The translations under genes and the position numbers were made by a program. From a virus: a stretch of DNA of 36,600 nt. The DNA lies in IMG/VR virus record IMGVR_UViG_3300023171_000006, positions 1 through 36,600 of that record; one strand, written 5' to 3'. Under the pieces are notes generated by a model, which saw only the letters and a program-made list of their open reading frames with translations, was not told where the DNA came from and did not search any database. Shown in pieces: positions 22,682 through 28,539 of the stretch. How positions within the stretch are numbered: position 1 is the first letter of the stretch; each line of letters starts with the position of its first letter.

Positions 22682-22709
22682 TTGCATAAATATACACCTG
22701 TGCTATACT
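22682..22709 (+). promoter_or_regulatory. Promoter of a ~40-nt + strand RNA
   Basis: TTGCAT (22682-22687), 16-nt spacer, extended -10 TGC-TATACT (TATACT 22704-22709). An intrinsic terminator follows within about 40 nt. Confidence 0.65.
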
Positions 22710-22715
22710 AAAGAC

Positions 22716-22756
22716 AGCAAGAAGGTCAGCCCGATTCGTAAAGAGTCGGGTTTTTC
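22716..22756 (+). ncRNA. Very short + strand RNA ending in intrinsic terminator
   Basis: The promoter at 22682-22709 and the terminator CCCGATTC/GAGTCGGG (22730-22750, loop GTAAA, then TTTTT) leave an RNA of about 40 nt. Its only unpaired part is AGCAAGAAGGTCA. The 12-mer GCAAGAAGGTCA recurs at 22783-22794 just downstream. It may be a small regulatory RNA, an abortive or attenuated transcript, or an anti-terminated leader for genes from 23181. Confidence 0.5.
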
Positions 22757-22760
22757 TATT
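22730..22760 (+). terminator. Intrinsic terminator
   Basis: 8-bp stem CCCGATTC/GAGTCGGG (one G-U), loop GTAAA, followed by TTTTTCTATTT. Confidence 0.85.
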
Positions 22761-22831
22761 TATACCGCCCTATTCAACTTTCGCAAGAAGGTCAAATAGT
22801 TATATTCATATTAGCACACGATCACCAAATA

Positions 22832-22861
22832 AAATAGCCCCATCCATACTTGGGGCTATTT
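22832..22861. terminator. Bidirectional terminator
   Basis: 10-bp stem AAATAGCCCC/GGGGCTATTT, 10-nt loop. The minus-strand side is followed by TTTATTTGG, so it is best suited to end the minus-strand RNA from 22996. Confidence 0.8.
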
Positions 22862-22996
22862 GAGTTCAGGTAGTTTATTGCCACCCTGCTCGTGAGAGCC
22901 GTAACCGAACTTAATTGAACGGTTACAAGGACTAGGTAGTGTAACCTAGTGATGTTTGCTATATTCCGTACGAGGTGCGATACACAAAGTGTATAT
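22832..22996 (-). ncRNA. ncRNA-B: ~165-nt hairpin-rich minus-strand RNA
   Basis: The promoter at 23003-23030 and the terminator at 22832-22861 define the unit. It contains in order ATACAC/GTGTAT (22980-22994), ACTAGGT/ACCTAGT (22931-22950), GTAACCG/CGGTTAC (22901-22926) and GCTC/GAGC (22888-22899). Four clean hairpins between a promoter and terminator, with no ORF, support a real structured RNA. Role unknown; a decoy or regulator are possibilities. Confidence 0.6.
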
Positions 22997-23002
22997 GCTT
23001 TG

Positions 23003-23030
23003 ATAATACCACTTGCAGGATTAAATACAA
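23003..23030 (-). promoter_or_regulatory. Minus-strand promoter for ncRNA-B
   Basis: TTGTAT (23030-23025), 16-nt spacer, extended -10 TGG-TATTAT (23008-23003). Confidence 0.6.
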
Positions 23031-23032
23031 GT

Positions 23033-23100
23033 ACAAAAGAAACAGCGTACCGGGTGAGTAGTACGCTGCTTGGTCACTAGTTAAGAAAGGCGAGTGACCT
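23033..23100 (-). ncRNA. ncRNA-A: ~70-nt minus-strand RNA, two hairpins
   Basis: Starts about 23100 from the divergent promoter. Hairpin 1 is GGTCACT/AGTGACC (23072-23099). Hairpin 2 is CAGCGTAC/GTACGCTG (23043-23068) followed on the minus strand by TTTCTTTTG, an intrinsic terminator. Hairpin 1 is also followed by TTTTG on the + strand, so it could stop + strand read-through just before the early promoter. Confidence 0.6.
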
Positions 23101-23105
23101 TTTGT

Positions 23106-23135
23106 AGTATAACACACGACACCCTTGCATCACAA
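23106..23135 (-). promoter_or_regulatory. Divergent minus-strand promoter for ncRNA-A
   Basis: TTGTGA (23135-23130), 18-nt spacer, extended -10 TGT-TATACT (23111-23106). The -35 overlaps both the -35 and the CACAAGC element of the opposing early promoter, so the two should compete or be co-regulated. Confidence 0.6.
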
Positions 23136-23153
23136 GCTAGATAGTGCTACAAT
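23125..23153 (+). promoter_or_regulatory. Early promoter with CACAAGCTAGATAG operator-like element
   Basis: TTGCAT (23125-23130), 17-nt spacer, extended -10 TGC-TACAAT (23148-23153). The spacer begins with CACAAGCTAGATAG (23131-23144). The same element is in the promoters at 27472 and (inverted) 28511. The leader AGCTAAAAGAAAGGC is nearly repeated after the 28511 promoter. Confidence 0.75.
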
Positions 23154-23180
23154 AGAAACAAGCTAAAAGAAAGGCAACAA

Positions 23181-23756
23181 ATGACAGAACAACTAACAAC
23201 CCAAGAACTTGCGGTCGTAAACAAGACGATTCAAAAGAAAAAGCTGACAGAGCTTACATACAAATCTGTTCTTAGTATGCAGCCACCAGCTAAAATTGTC
23301 AGACACCACGATTTTGGTAAATTCGACTACCTACCCATTACAGCAGTGGAACGTCTCCTAGACGGCTTATTTGACGGCTGGACACCAGAAATCCTGCGAG
23401 AAGGTTCAGTAGTTAATGGATTCTATGTTGTCGTTCGTTTGAAGGCAAAGATTCCGCAATCAGACAAGTACCTAGTAGCAGACGGAATCGGCTTTGCTGA
23501 GTTCCAAACCTCAAAAGGAGAGAGTCCTACTGACTTTACAAAACTAATGCCTAGTGCAGGAGTACTTGCCATACCTCGTGCAAAAACAGAGGCTATCAAG
23601 AACGCCGCTAAGTCGTTTGGTAACTTGTTCGGTCGTAACCTTGCACGTAACGACGATAACTTTATCGAAGAAGCCGAAGTAGTTGATGCTTCACGAAGCA
23701 AAATTGCCAACACGTTGAATCAGGCGGAGACACCAAGTGAACCAAAAGACTCCTAG
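23181..23756 (+). CDS. Single-strand annealing protein, Rad52/Sak-like
   Basis: 191 aa. It pairs complementary single strands in phage recombination with the neighbouring exonuclease. The conserved block is 'FDYLPITAVERLLDGLFDGWTPEIL', then 'YVVVRLKAKIP...DGIGF' and 'AIKNAAKSFGNLFGRNLARNDD', the pattern of phage Rad52-type annealing proteins; the last 30 residues are a disordered polar tail. AAAGGC precedes the ATG. It is first in the early operon. Confidence 0.8.
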   Translation: MTEQLTTQELAVVNKTIQKKKLTELTYKSVLSMQPPAKIVRHHDFGKFDYLPITAVERLLDGLFDGWTPEILREGSVVNGFYVVVRLKAKIPQSDKYLVADGIGFAEFQTSKGESPTDFTKLMPSAGVLAIPRAKTEAIKNAAKSFGNLFGRNLARNDDNFIEEAEVVDASRSKIANTLNQAETPSEPKDS

Positions 23757-23895
23757 CCAAAGATTGCGAGCAACACTGTTTATACTTCATGAAAAGAAGA
23801 ATATTGAGCAAGACTTTGAAGATTGGTATGCAGATAAAATAGAATACTTTATAAGTGCAGTTAAGAAAGCGATAAAAGACAATGAAAGCAATTAA
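23737..23895 (+). CDS. Small helical protein, 52 aa
   Basis: GTG start at 23737 with GGAG (23725-23728) 8 nt upstream. It overlaps the annealing protein by 20 nt and the exonuclease by 14 nt. Charged and amphipathic (MNQKTPSQRLRATLFILHEK, ...). It fills an otherwise empty 125-nt gap in the operon. Function unknown. Confidence 0.6.
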   Translation: MNQKTPSQRLRATLFILHEKKNIEQDFEDWYADKIEYFISAVKKAIKDNESN

Positions 23896-24625
23896 CCTAT
23901 CCCCTAGTTTCCTTACGAAGGTATACGAAAAAGGCTATGACTACGCCGTAGGTGAAAAGCTCGGGCTATTCAATACAGACACACAGGCAATGAGCGACGG
24001 TAGGTTATTGCATGCACTAATCTCAGAGCATCTCGGCGGTGAAAAAGCGAAAATTGCGATTAGCCCGTTCGACTCTTTCCGCACTAACAAAGCAAAGGCA
24101 TGGCGTGACTCACAACCAGACGATACTGCGATTGTGACAAAGGAAAAGATTGACGACCTGAACAAGATTATCGACCGACTCGTTGAACATCCAAAAGTCA
24201 AACCATTCCTAGAAGTTCCTTGTGCGACTGAATTGATCGTAGAAAAGCAAGTGAATGGCTACAACGTCAAAGGAATCCTCGACGTAGTATCAAGCGACAA
24301 CGAAGCCACAAATGTTATCGACTGGAAGTTTGTTTCAAGCCTTGTGTTCGACTCATTCGCTAAAAAGGCACTTTACATGCACTACGACCTACAGGCAGCC
24401 GTGTACGACTTTCTAAAGGACGCGACTAACGTGTACTTCTGTATCGTCGAGAGCGAAGCACCGCACCGCATTAAATTATTCCACTGTGACAGTTCATTCT
24501 TAGAAAGCGGAGCTGAGAAGTTCAGTAAAGCATTTAAGGTGTTGGATGAAGCGAAGTGGCGCGAGCCGAACTTTAACATTGAGGAGGTTGGAGAGCTTAT
24601 GAGTTGGGAGAATCATAATGGGTAG
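23882..24625 (+). CDS. PD-(D/E)XK exonuclease (phage recombination type)
   Basis: 247 aa. Motifs follow the RecE/lambda-Exo/Cas4-like order: 'GRLLHALISE' (helix with conserved His), 'VKGILDVVS' (metal Asp), 'VIDWKFV' (the D-x-K pair of the active site) and 'YDLQAAVY' (QxxxY-like helix). It probably resects 5' ends to expose single strands for the Rad52-like protein, forming a two-component recombination system. Early promoter at 23125. Confidence 0.85.
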   Translation: MKAINLSPSFLTKVYEKGYDYAVGEKLGLFNTDTQAMSDGRLLHALISEHLGGEKAKIAISPFDSFRTNKAKAWRDSQPDDTAIVTKEKIDDLNKIIDRLVEHPKVKPFLEVPCATELIVEKQVNGYNVKGILDVVSSDNEATNVIDWKFVSSLVFDSFAKKALYMHYDLQAAVYDFLKDATNVYFCIVESEAPHRIKLFHCDSSFLESGAEKFSKAFKVLDEAKWREPNFNIEEVGELMSWENHNG

Positions 24626-24911
24626 AAAGAAACCATCTTGGTACGCGCAAAACCTACCAAAGCTCGCCAAACTATGCGATGAACTTGGTTTGGAGTGGGA
24701 GTTCAAAGACCCAGACGAGTATCAAGTTAGGGTATATGGTGCAACGCACATCATAGACATATGGCCTAGTCGCATGGTATACCACAGGGTAAACGGAGAA
24801 AACATCAATGCAAACGAGAAATATCATCACTTACTCGATGAACAGTTCAACTACAGACAAGTAAAGAGGTTGTTGCTAACGGGGTTAACTGATGGGTTGG
24901 ATAAACTATGA
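24618..24911 (+). CDS. Hypothetical phage protein, 97 aa
   Basis: Basic-aromatic soluble protein ('PKLAKLCDELGLEWEFKDPDEYQVRVYGATHIIDIWPSRMVYHR'). This layout is common in phage early regions, but I do not know a function. It overlaps the exonuclease by 8 nt and the next gene by ATGA. Confidence 0.7.
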   Translation: MGRKKPSWYAQNLPKLAKLCDELGLEWEFKDPDEYQVRVYGATHIIDIWPSRMVYHRVNGENINANEKYHHLLDEQFNYRQVKRLLLTGLTDGLDKL

Positions 24912-25075
24912 GCAAACAAAAGTTTACTATACAGGTTGAAGCGTACTACTTAGTAACCTTCCCCGACGGTTCTCAAGAAATAATGCTTCTAGAAATAGGT
25001 AAAAAATACCAGTATACAAACGGCACTAAGCTTACCGCTGTATCTGCTAATAACGGATTGGATGATAAGGAATGA
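24908..25075 (+). CDS. Hypothetical small protein, 55 aa
   Basis: ATGA overlaps at both ends. Beta-rich (MSKQKFTIQVEAYYLVTFPD...). Function unknown. Confidence 0.65.
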   Translation: MSKQKFTIQVEAYYLVTFPDGSQEIMLLEIGKKYQYTNGTKLTAVSANNGLDDKE

Positions 25076-25251
25076 GTAAAAAGACGAAAACAATTTCTAG
25101 GCTAGTCTCTGCGGAGCAGTATGTCGTCATAACTATTAATGGACAAAACGTATATACAGATATTGAAATTAGTGAAATGAGTGTAGCCAAAGACTTTATA
25201 GATGAGCTGGAGAAGCAGGCAAAAACTATTAAGAAGTACCTTAAGTCATGA
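25072..25251 (+). CDS. Hypothetical small protein, 59 aa
   Basis: Starts in an ATGA overlap. A short beta segment, then a charged C-terminal helix ('MSVAKDFIDELEKQAKTIKK'). Function unknown. Confidence 0.65.
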   Translation: MSKKTKTISRLVSAEQYVVITINGQNVYTDIEISEMSVAKDFIDELEKQAKTIKKYLKS

Positions 25252-25286
25252 CCCCTCTATCTAATACAGAAACAAAGGAGTAAAAG

Positions 25287-25496
25287 ATGATATATAAAGT
25301 AGTTCAAGTGGGTGGTTACCCGAACAACGGCTCTACATATGAGCTTGAAAAAAGAGTTAAAGAGCTAATTGATGAGGGCTACAAGCCGATAGGTGGCGTA
25401 AGTTCATTTCAAGAGAACACAGGAGGTGGTATACACACTAAGTATTCTCAGGCCATGTTCAAGCCAGAAACTTTACTAGAAAAGATATTTAACTAA
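25287..25496 (+). CDS. DUF1737-like protein
   Basis: 69 aa. 'MIYKVVQVGG...LEKRVKELIDEGYKPIGGVSSFQ...YSQAMFK' is the whole-length pattern of DUF1737, a small alpha/beta protein common in phages and their hosts; function unknown. AAAGGAG at 25273-25279 precedes the ATG. Confidence 0.8.
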   Translation: MIYKVVQVGGYPNNGSTYELEKRVKELIDEGYKPIGGVSSFQENTGGGIHTKYSQAMFKPETLLEKIFN

Positions 25497-25535
25497 CAAA
25501 CGTAATCACTAAGTAGTATAAGGAGAACAGAAATA

Positions 25536-25703
25536 GTGAGCAAGAATCTATACAAAGTTCGATTTGTAAACCAACAGAATGGCGAAGAGGTATCTCGATA
25601 TGTACTTGCCACTGGACTACAGCAACTTGAGGACGAATACGGAGACATACTGATTATCAGACCCTTGTACTTTGAAGATTTAACCCAGCAGGAAGATATA
25701 TAA
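25536..25703 (+). CDS. Hypothetical small protein, 55 aa
   Basis: GTG start with AAGGAGA (25520-25526) upstream. Soluble and acidic at the C-terminus (MSKNLYKVRFVNQQNGEEVS...). Function unknown. Confidence 0.6.
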   Translation: MSKNLYKVRFVNQQNGEEVSRYVLATGLQQLEDEYGDILIIRPLYFEDLTQQEDI

Positions 25704-25704
25704 C

Positions 25705-25878
25705 ATGCCCGGCACAAAAATTGGAGCAGCAAAGTCTCGACAGAAACTAATAGAAAAGTTCGGCAAAGATGCCGCTAAAATCGTAGGTGCTAAAGGTGGA
25801 AGCAGACGTACAGACGCTAAGAAAGCTGCAGCACGACTACGGGAGCAAAAGAAACGGGAAGCTCGTGAAAATATTTAG
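25705..25878 (+). CDS. Small basic protein, 57 aa
   Basis: Starts 1 nt after the previous stop. Very Lys/Arg/Ala-rich with GAKGGSRR, similar to KGG-type or nucleic-acid-binding peptides. It overlaps the methyltransferase start by 14 nt. DNA binding is likely from composition only. Confidence 0.65.
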   Translation: MPGTKIGAAKSRQKLIEKFGKDAAKIVGAKGGSRRTDAKKAAARLREQKKREARENI

Positions 25879-26911
25879 TACATTTAGTGGAATTGGAGGG
25901 TTTGAAGTTGGAATCGAGAATGCATATCGCAGTAAATCACTTTCCGAGGTCAAGCAAGACAGGCAAGGGCGGGACGGGGTTGCTCTTAAAGGAAGAGATG
26001 ATGTTTTGTCTCGATACAAGCCCCCACTTTTTGTTGGTTATTCCGAAATCGACAAATACGCAAGCGCAGTCTATCAAAAACAGTTTGGAGGAAGAAACTA
26101 TGGAGACATTACAAAAATCAATGCCGAAGAACTACCCGACTTCGATTGTATTGTCGGCGGATTCCCATGCCAAGCTTTTTCGATCGCTGGAAAACGAAAA
26201 GGGTTTGAAGATACCAGAGGAACGTTATTCTTTGACCTTGCGAGAATACTGCGAGCAAAACGACCTAGACTATTCGTCTTTGAAAATGTTAAAGGGCTTC
26301 TCAGCCACAACAACGGAAACACTTTTACAACAATTATCGCCACGATTGATGAGTTGGGGTACGACGCACAATGGCAAGTTGTTAACAGCAAAAATCACGG
26401 CGTACCCCAAAACAGGGAGCGCATCATCATTGTCGGACATCTTAGAGGAACACCCCGACCCCAAATATTTCCTCTCGAAACAAATTACGCTCCGACTGAT
26501 GAGCTATCGGGACAACCGGCTAACACCCTTACCACTCGCTACTACCCCGGACAAGCAAATGGAACTTATGTCGTTGAACGTAAACTCGATGCACAAGGGA
26601 TTGAGCGTCTCAACAATCCAATTCATTCAACAGATCGCGTCTACTCACCAGACGGAATTAGCCCAGCACTTAGCACAATGCAAGGAGGAGGAAGGCAACC
26701 TTATGTGGCACTTGATAGAGATAGACTTGCTGAAAGTTCGTCGCCTGACACCGCTAGAGTGCGAGAGACTGCAAGGATTCCCCGATTACTGGACGGAGAA
26801 AAGTTTGTAAGCGACTCACAAAGGTACAAAATGGCTGGTAACGCTGTGACAACAAATGTAATTCAAGCGGTGTTTGAAAGGATATTTGAAAGTGAAGCAG
26901 CAAACCTGTAA
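25865..26911 (+). CDS. C5-cytosine DNA methyltransferase
   Basis: 348 aa from GTG 25865 (MKIFSTFSGIGGFEVG). In-frame ATG 25787 would add 26 residues that only overlap the previous gene. Transfers methyl from AdoMet to C5 of cytosine. Motif I is FSTFSGIGGFEVG, motif IV GGFPCQAFS (catalytic Cys), motif VI ENVKGLL, motif VIII QNRERIIIVG and motif X GNAVTTNVI. Anomaly: the conserved 'RRLTPLECERLQGFP' (motif IX region) is present at 26735-26790 but in the +1 frame; this frame reads 'AESSSPDTARVRETARIPRL' there. Two compensating frame changes about 60-90 bp apart would explain it. Probable roles are protection from host restriction or regulation. Confidence 0.85.
   Translation: MKIFSTFSGIGGFEVGIENAYRSKSLSEVKQDRQGRDGVALKGRDDVLSRYKPPLFVGYSEIDKYASAVYQKQFGGRNYGDITKINAEELPDFDCIVGGFPCQAFSIAGKRKGFEDTRGTLFFDLARILRAKRPRLFVFENVKGLLSHNNGNTFTTIIATIDELGYDAQWQVVNSKNHGVPQNRERIIIVGHLRGTPRPQIFPLETNYAPTDELSGQPANTLTTRYYPGQANGTYVVERKLDAQGIERLNNPIHSTDRVYSPDGISPALSTMQGGGRQPYVALDRDRLAESSSPDTARVRETARIPRLLDGEKFVSDSQRYKMAGNAVTTNVIQAVFERIFESEAANL
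25887..26810 (+). CDS. Overlapping ORF in +1 frame of the methyltransferase
   Basis: 307 codons, open throughout, entirely inside the methyltransferase gene. Openness alone means little, because the +1 frame is also open across portal and capsid. However, the translation contains 'GKLLTAKITAYPKTGSASSL' followed by 'SDILEEHPDPKYFLSKQ'. From memory this matches a common phage protein family with CSLSDVLE...YFLSPKA. It ends with 'VRRLTPLECERLQGFPDYW', the true C5-methyltransferase motif IX region. Conserved-looking protein in both frames suggests real double coding or a frame-switched product. No clear ribosome site is seen at 25887. Confidence 0.5.
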   Translation: MELEGLKLESRMHIAVNHFPRSSKTGKGGTGLLLKEEMMFCLDTSPHFLLVIPKSTNTQAQSIKNSLEEETMETLQKSMPKNYPTSIVLSADSHAKLFRSLENEKGLKIPEERYSLTLREYCEQNDLDYSSLKMLKGFSATTTETLLQQLSPRLMSWGTTHNGKLLTAKITAYPKTGSASSLSDILEEHPDPKYFLSKQITLRLMSYRDNRLTPLPLATTPDKQMELMSLNVNSMHKGLSVSTIQFIQQIASTHQTELAQHLAQCKEEEGNLMWHLIEIDLLKVRRLTPLECERLQGFPDYWTEKSL

Positions 26912-27494
26912 ATTTAAACTAGAGTCGGGCGAAGTGTGCGGCTCTATTTTTCATACGGCGATGTATCACAAACCGAAGGCACTTCTAAGGCGATCTGTTA
27001 TAAACAACTTAGAATCCGCTAGGGCTGAAAGAGGAATCAAACCAAAATCTCGCAAGAAAAAAACACCGCGAGCAATTGCCAAAGATAAGGCTTGGGCAGC
27101 TTTTAGCATGTATATTCGCATCAGGGATAGTCTGGCGACAACGGGAACGACCGATTTTTGTGTCTGCATTACGTGTGCAGTTAGAGGCCATACAAAGCCT
27201 AAAGAGTTCAGACATATACAAGCCGGTCACGCGGTAGGCGGTCGAGGAAACGCCGTTCTGTTCCACGAGGAAATCACAAATGGTCAGTGCGACTATTGTA
27301 ATAAACAAGGAAAGTTCGGTCTAAGTGGTGACTATGGAAACTACGCAATCGCGCTTATAAAACGATATGGATTAGAGCATACTGAGGAGCTTTTAAGGCT
27401 AAAGGGAAAAGATAAACAGTACAAAATCCACGATTTTATAGAGATAGCTGCAAAGTACAAGCAAATGACTATTGACTTAATAGCACAAGCCTGA
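26892..27494 (+). CDS. ninG: NinG-family recombination protein
   Basis: 200 aa from GTG 26892 (AAAGGATA upstream); TTG 26874 is the alternative. Lambda NinG/Rap-type HNH-like protein that acts on recombination branches. Diagnostic pattern: 'KDKAWAAFSMYIRIRDSL', 'CVCITCAVRGHTKPKEFRHIQAGHAVGGRGNAVLFHEE', 'NGQCDYCNKQGKFGLSGDYGNYAIALIKRYG'. Cys pairs form the zinc sites. It closes the recombination block. Confidence 0.88.
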   Translation: MKQQTCKFKLESGEVCGSIFHTAMYHKPKALLRRSVINNLESARAERGIKPKSRKKKTPRAIAKDKAWAAFSMYIRIRDSLATTGTTDFCVCITCAVRGHTKPKEFRHIQAGHAVGGRGNAVLFHEEITNGQCDYCNKQGKFGLSGDYGNYAIALIKRYGLEHTEELLRLKGKDKQYKIHDFIEIAAKYKQMTIDLIAQA

Positions 27495-27500
27495 TAGTAT
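27472..27500 (+). promoter_or_regulatory. Promoter for RNA3 with CACAAGC element
   Basis: TTGACT (27472-27477), 17-nt spacer, -10 TAGTAT (27495-27500). The spacer contains CACAAGCCTGATAG, differing at two positions from the element at 23131. The promoter lies inside the 3' end of ninG. Confidence 0.7.
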
Positions 27501-27506
27501 AGAGAC

Positions 27507-27838
27507 AGCCTAGAAAGGCGAAACGAACAACGAGCGGCACTCAAGTAGCGATAGCCAACGGCATCCAACCGCTCAGGTTCACAACAAACAAATAAAAAGG
27601 TTAGTGGCTTCCTAGAGGGAACACAAAGAATATCAAGCACTTAGCGCGCTTGTGCCGGTAACGGCTTCAACGGTTCTCACCACCCTCTCGAAAGCCACTA
27701 AGCGAAACAATTAAGCGTAGTAGTGCTGGTAGTAACTGAAACCTTGCACATCGTAAACCTGCGAGCATAAACAAGTGGAAGAACATAGCTATGAACCAAG
27801 CTCTTTCTGACTTACTACTAGCACCATACGCTTAATAG
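27507..27838 (+). ncRNA. RNA3: ~330-nt structured + strand RNA
   Basis: No ORF in the gap between ninG and 27854. Ordered helices: GCC/GGC (27508-27519); GAGCGG/CCGCTC (27532-27574) enclosing GCC-AAC-GGC; a 10-bp perfect helix TTAGTGGCTT/AAGCCACTAA (27601-27610 with 27692-27701) closing AGAGGG/CCCTCT and a junction with CAAGC/GCTTG and GCCG-GTAA-CGGC; then ATTAAGCGTA...GTGCTGGTAGTAA (from 27710) with its complement ending TACGCTTAAT (27836). The last helix has the same sequence on both sides as the central helix of RNA2. It could be an independent RNA or a long leader of the lysozyme gene. Confidence 0.65.
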
Positions 27839-27853
27839 AAAGAATAGGGCATC

Positions 27854-28057
27854 ATGACAAAGGTAAAAGAACAGACACAACCTATCGAGGAACTTCTCGC
27901 TAAGGAAAAGCGAAAGAACCAAATCAAGACAACAGGAATCCTCGTAGCATTGGCATTAGTTGTCGGGCTTATCGGCGGATACTTCCTTAGCCTTGAGGTT
28001 ACGGCGAACGCAGCAAGCCGAGTTGTTAACTCAATCGAAGTATCAGTAAAAGAGTAG
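27854..28057 (+). CDS. Signal-anchor protein (frame 0 of membrane-anchored lysozyme)
   Basis: 67 aa. A charged cytoplasmic N-terminus (MTKVKEQTQPIEELLAKEKRKN) is followed by one membrane span (about residues 28-47, 'TGILVALALVVGLIGGYFLS') and a short external segment. As read it ends at TAG 28055-28057. The -1 frame is open without a break from 28030 and encodes a linker and lysozyme domain. A slip on the four A's at 28048-28051 would give a 205-aa anchored enzyme. Confidence 0.75.
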   Translation: MTKVKEQTQPIEELLAKEKRKNQIKTTGILVALALVVGLIGGYFLSLEVTANAASRVVNSIEVSVKE

Positions 28058-28470
28058 AGCCGCTTTTAAAGCCCTCTGAGGCGGTTAAAGTCCCCGAGGC
28101 AATAAGTGAACCAACCGCGGCTGTAGAGCGTACCAGCGAGGACGATATACAGCCACAGACACATTTAAATGACTGTCAAAGTCAAATAGGTAAGTACGAC
28201 TGGAATGTCGAACAAGCCACGGAGATTATGACGGTTGAAAGTCAGAACATACCGACGGTTGTGAACGATAACCCAAACACAGGTGACTACTCAGTTGGCT
28301 GCTTTCAAATCAATCTGATTGGTGAAATGCGTAACACGCGCCCACCCGAAGAATGGTTGAAAGTTGCCGAGAATAACGTACAATATGCTTACGAGATGTA
28401 TAAAGCGCAGGGTTCATTCTGCAAAACGTCTGGTTGGTATAATACCTGTAAGAAGTTGGGTTACATCTAA
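28051..28470 (+). CDS. Lysozyme/transglycosylase-like domain in the -1 frame
   Basis: About 139 codons. The first 35 are a Pro/Glu/Ala-rich linker ('EPLLKPSEAVKVPEAISE'), then the domain: 'YDWNVEQATEIMTVESQN' with the likely catalytic Glu in TVES, 'DYSVGCFQINL', 'NNVQYAYEMYKAQGSFC' and a C-terminal 'GWYNTCKKLGYI'. It is an SLT/lysozyme-like fold that cuts glycan strands of peptidoglycan. No ATG, GTG or TTG occurs in frame before ATG 28228, which falls inside the domain and would remove its first helix. Expression therefore needs a -1 shift from the anchor ORF, or the locus carries a frameshift mutation. Confidence 0.7.
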   Translation, partial: RVEPLLKPSEAVKVPEAISEPTAAVERTSEDDIQPQTHLNDCQSQIGKYDWNVEQATEIMTVESQNIPTVVNDNPNTGDYSVGCFQINLIGEMRNTRPPEEWLKVAENNVQYAYEMYKAQGSFCKTSGWYNTCKKLGYI

Positions 28471-28472
28471 CA

Positions 28473-28500
28473 AAAGCTCCGGCACGATCGGAGCTTTTTT
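28473..28500 (+). terminator. Intrinsic terminator after lysozyme
   Basis: 9-bp stem AAAGCTCCG/CGGAGCTTT with a GCACGAT loop, followed by six T. Confidence 0.93.
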
Positions 28501-28510
28501 GTGTAGACTA

Positions 28511-28539
28511 TTGCAATGCTATCTAGCTTGTGATATACT
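28511..28539 (+). promoter_or_regulatory. Early promoter of the small-gene operon with inverted operator-like element
   Basis: TTGCAA (28511-28516), 17-nt spacer, extended -10 TGA-TATACT (28534-28539). The spacer carries ATCTAGCTTGTG (28521-28532), the exact reverse complement of the element at 23131-23142. Leader AGCTAAAGAAAGGC matches the leader after 23153. Confidence 0.78.

Noticed and set aside
21289-23180. CRISPR array or protein-coding remnants in the gene-free region
   Set aside because: No regularly spaced direct repeats. Translations in all frames are short and broken with no recognisable protein remains.
28228-28470. Lysozyme-like gene starting at ATG 28228 as an independent 80-aa protein
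   Set aside because: The ATG falls inside the catalytic domain just before the TVES segment, there is no ribosome site, and the frame is open and protein-like for a further 59 codons upstream.
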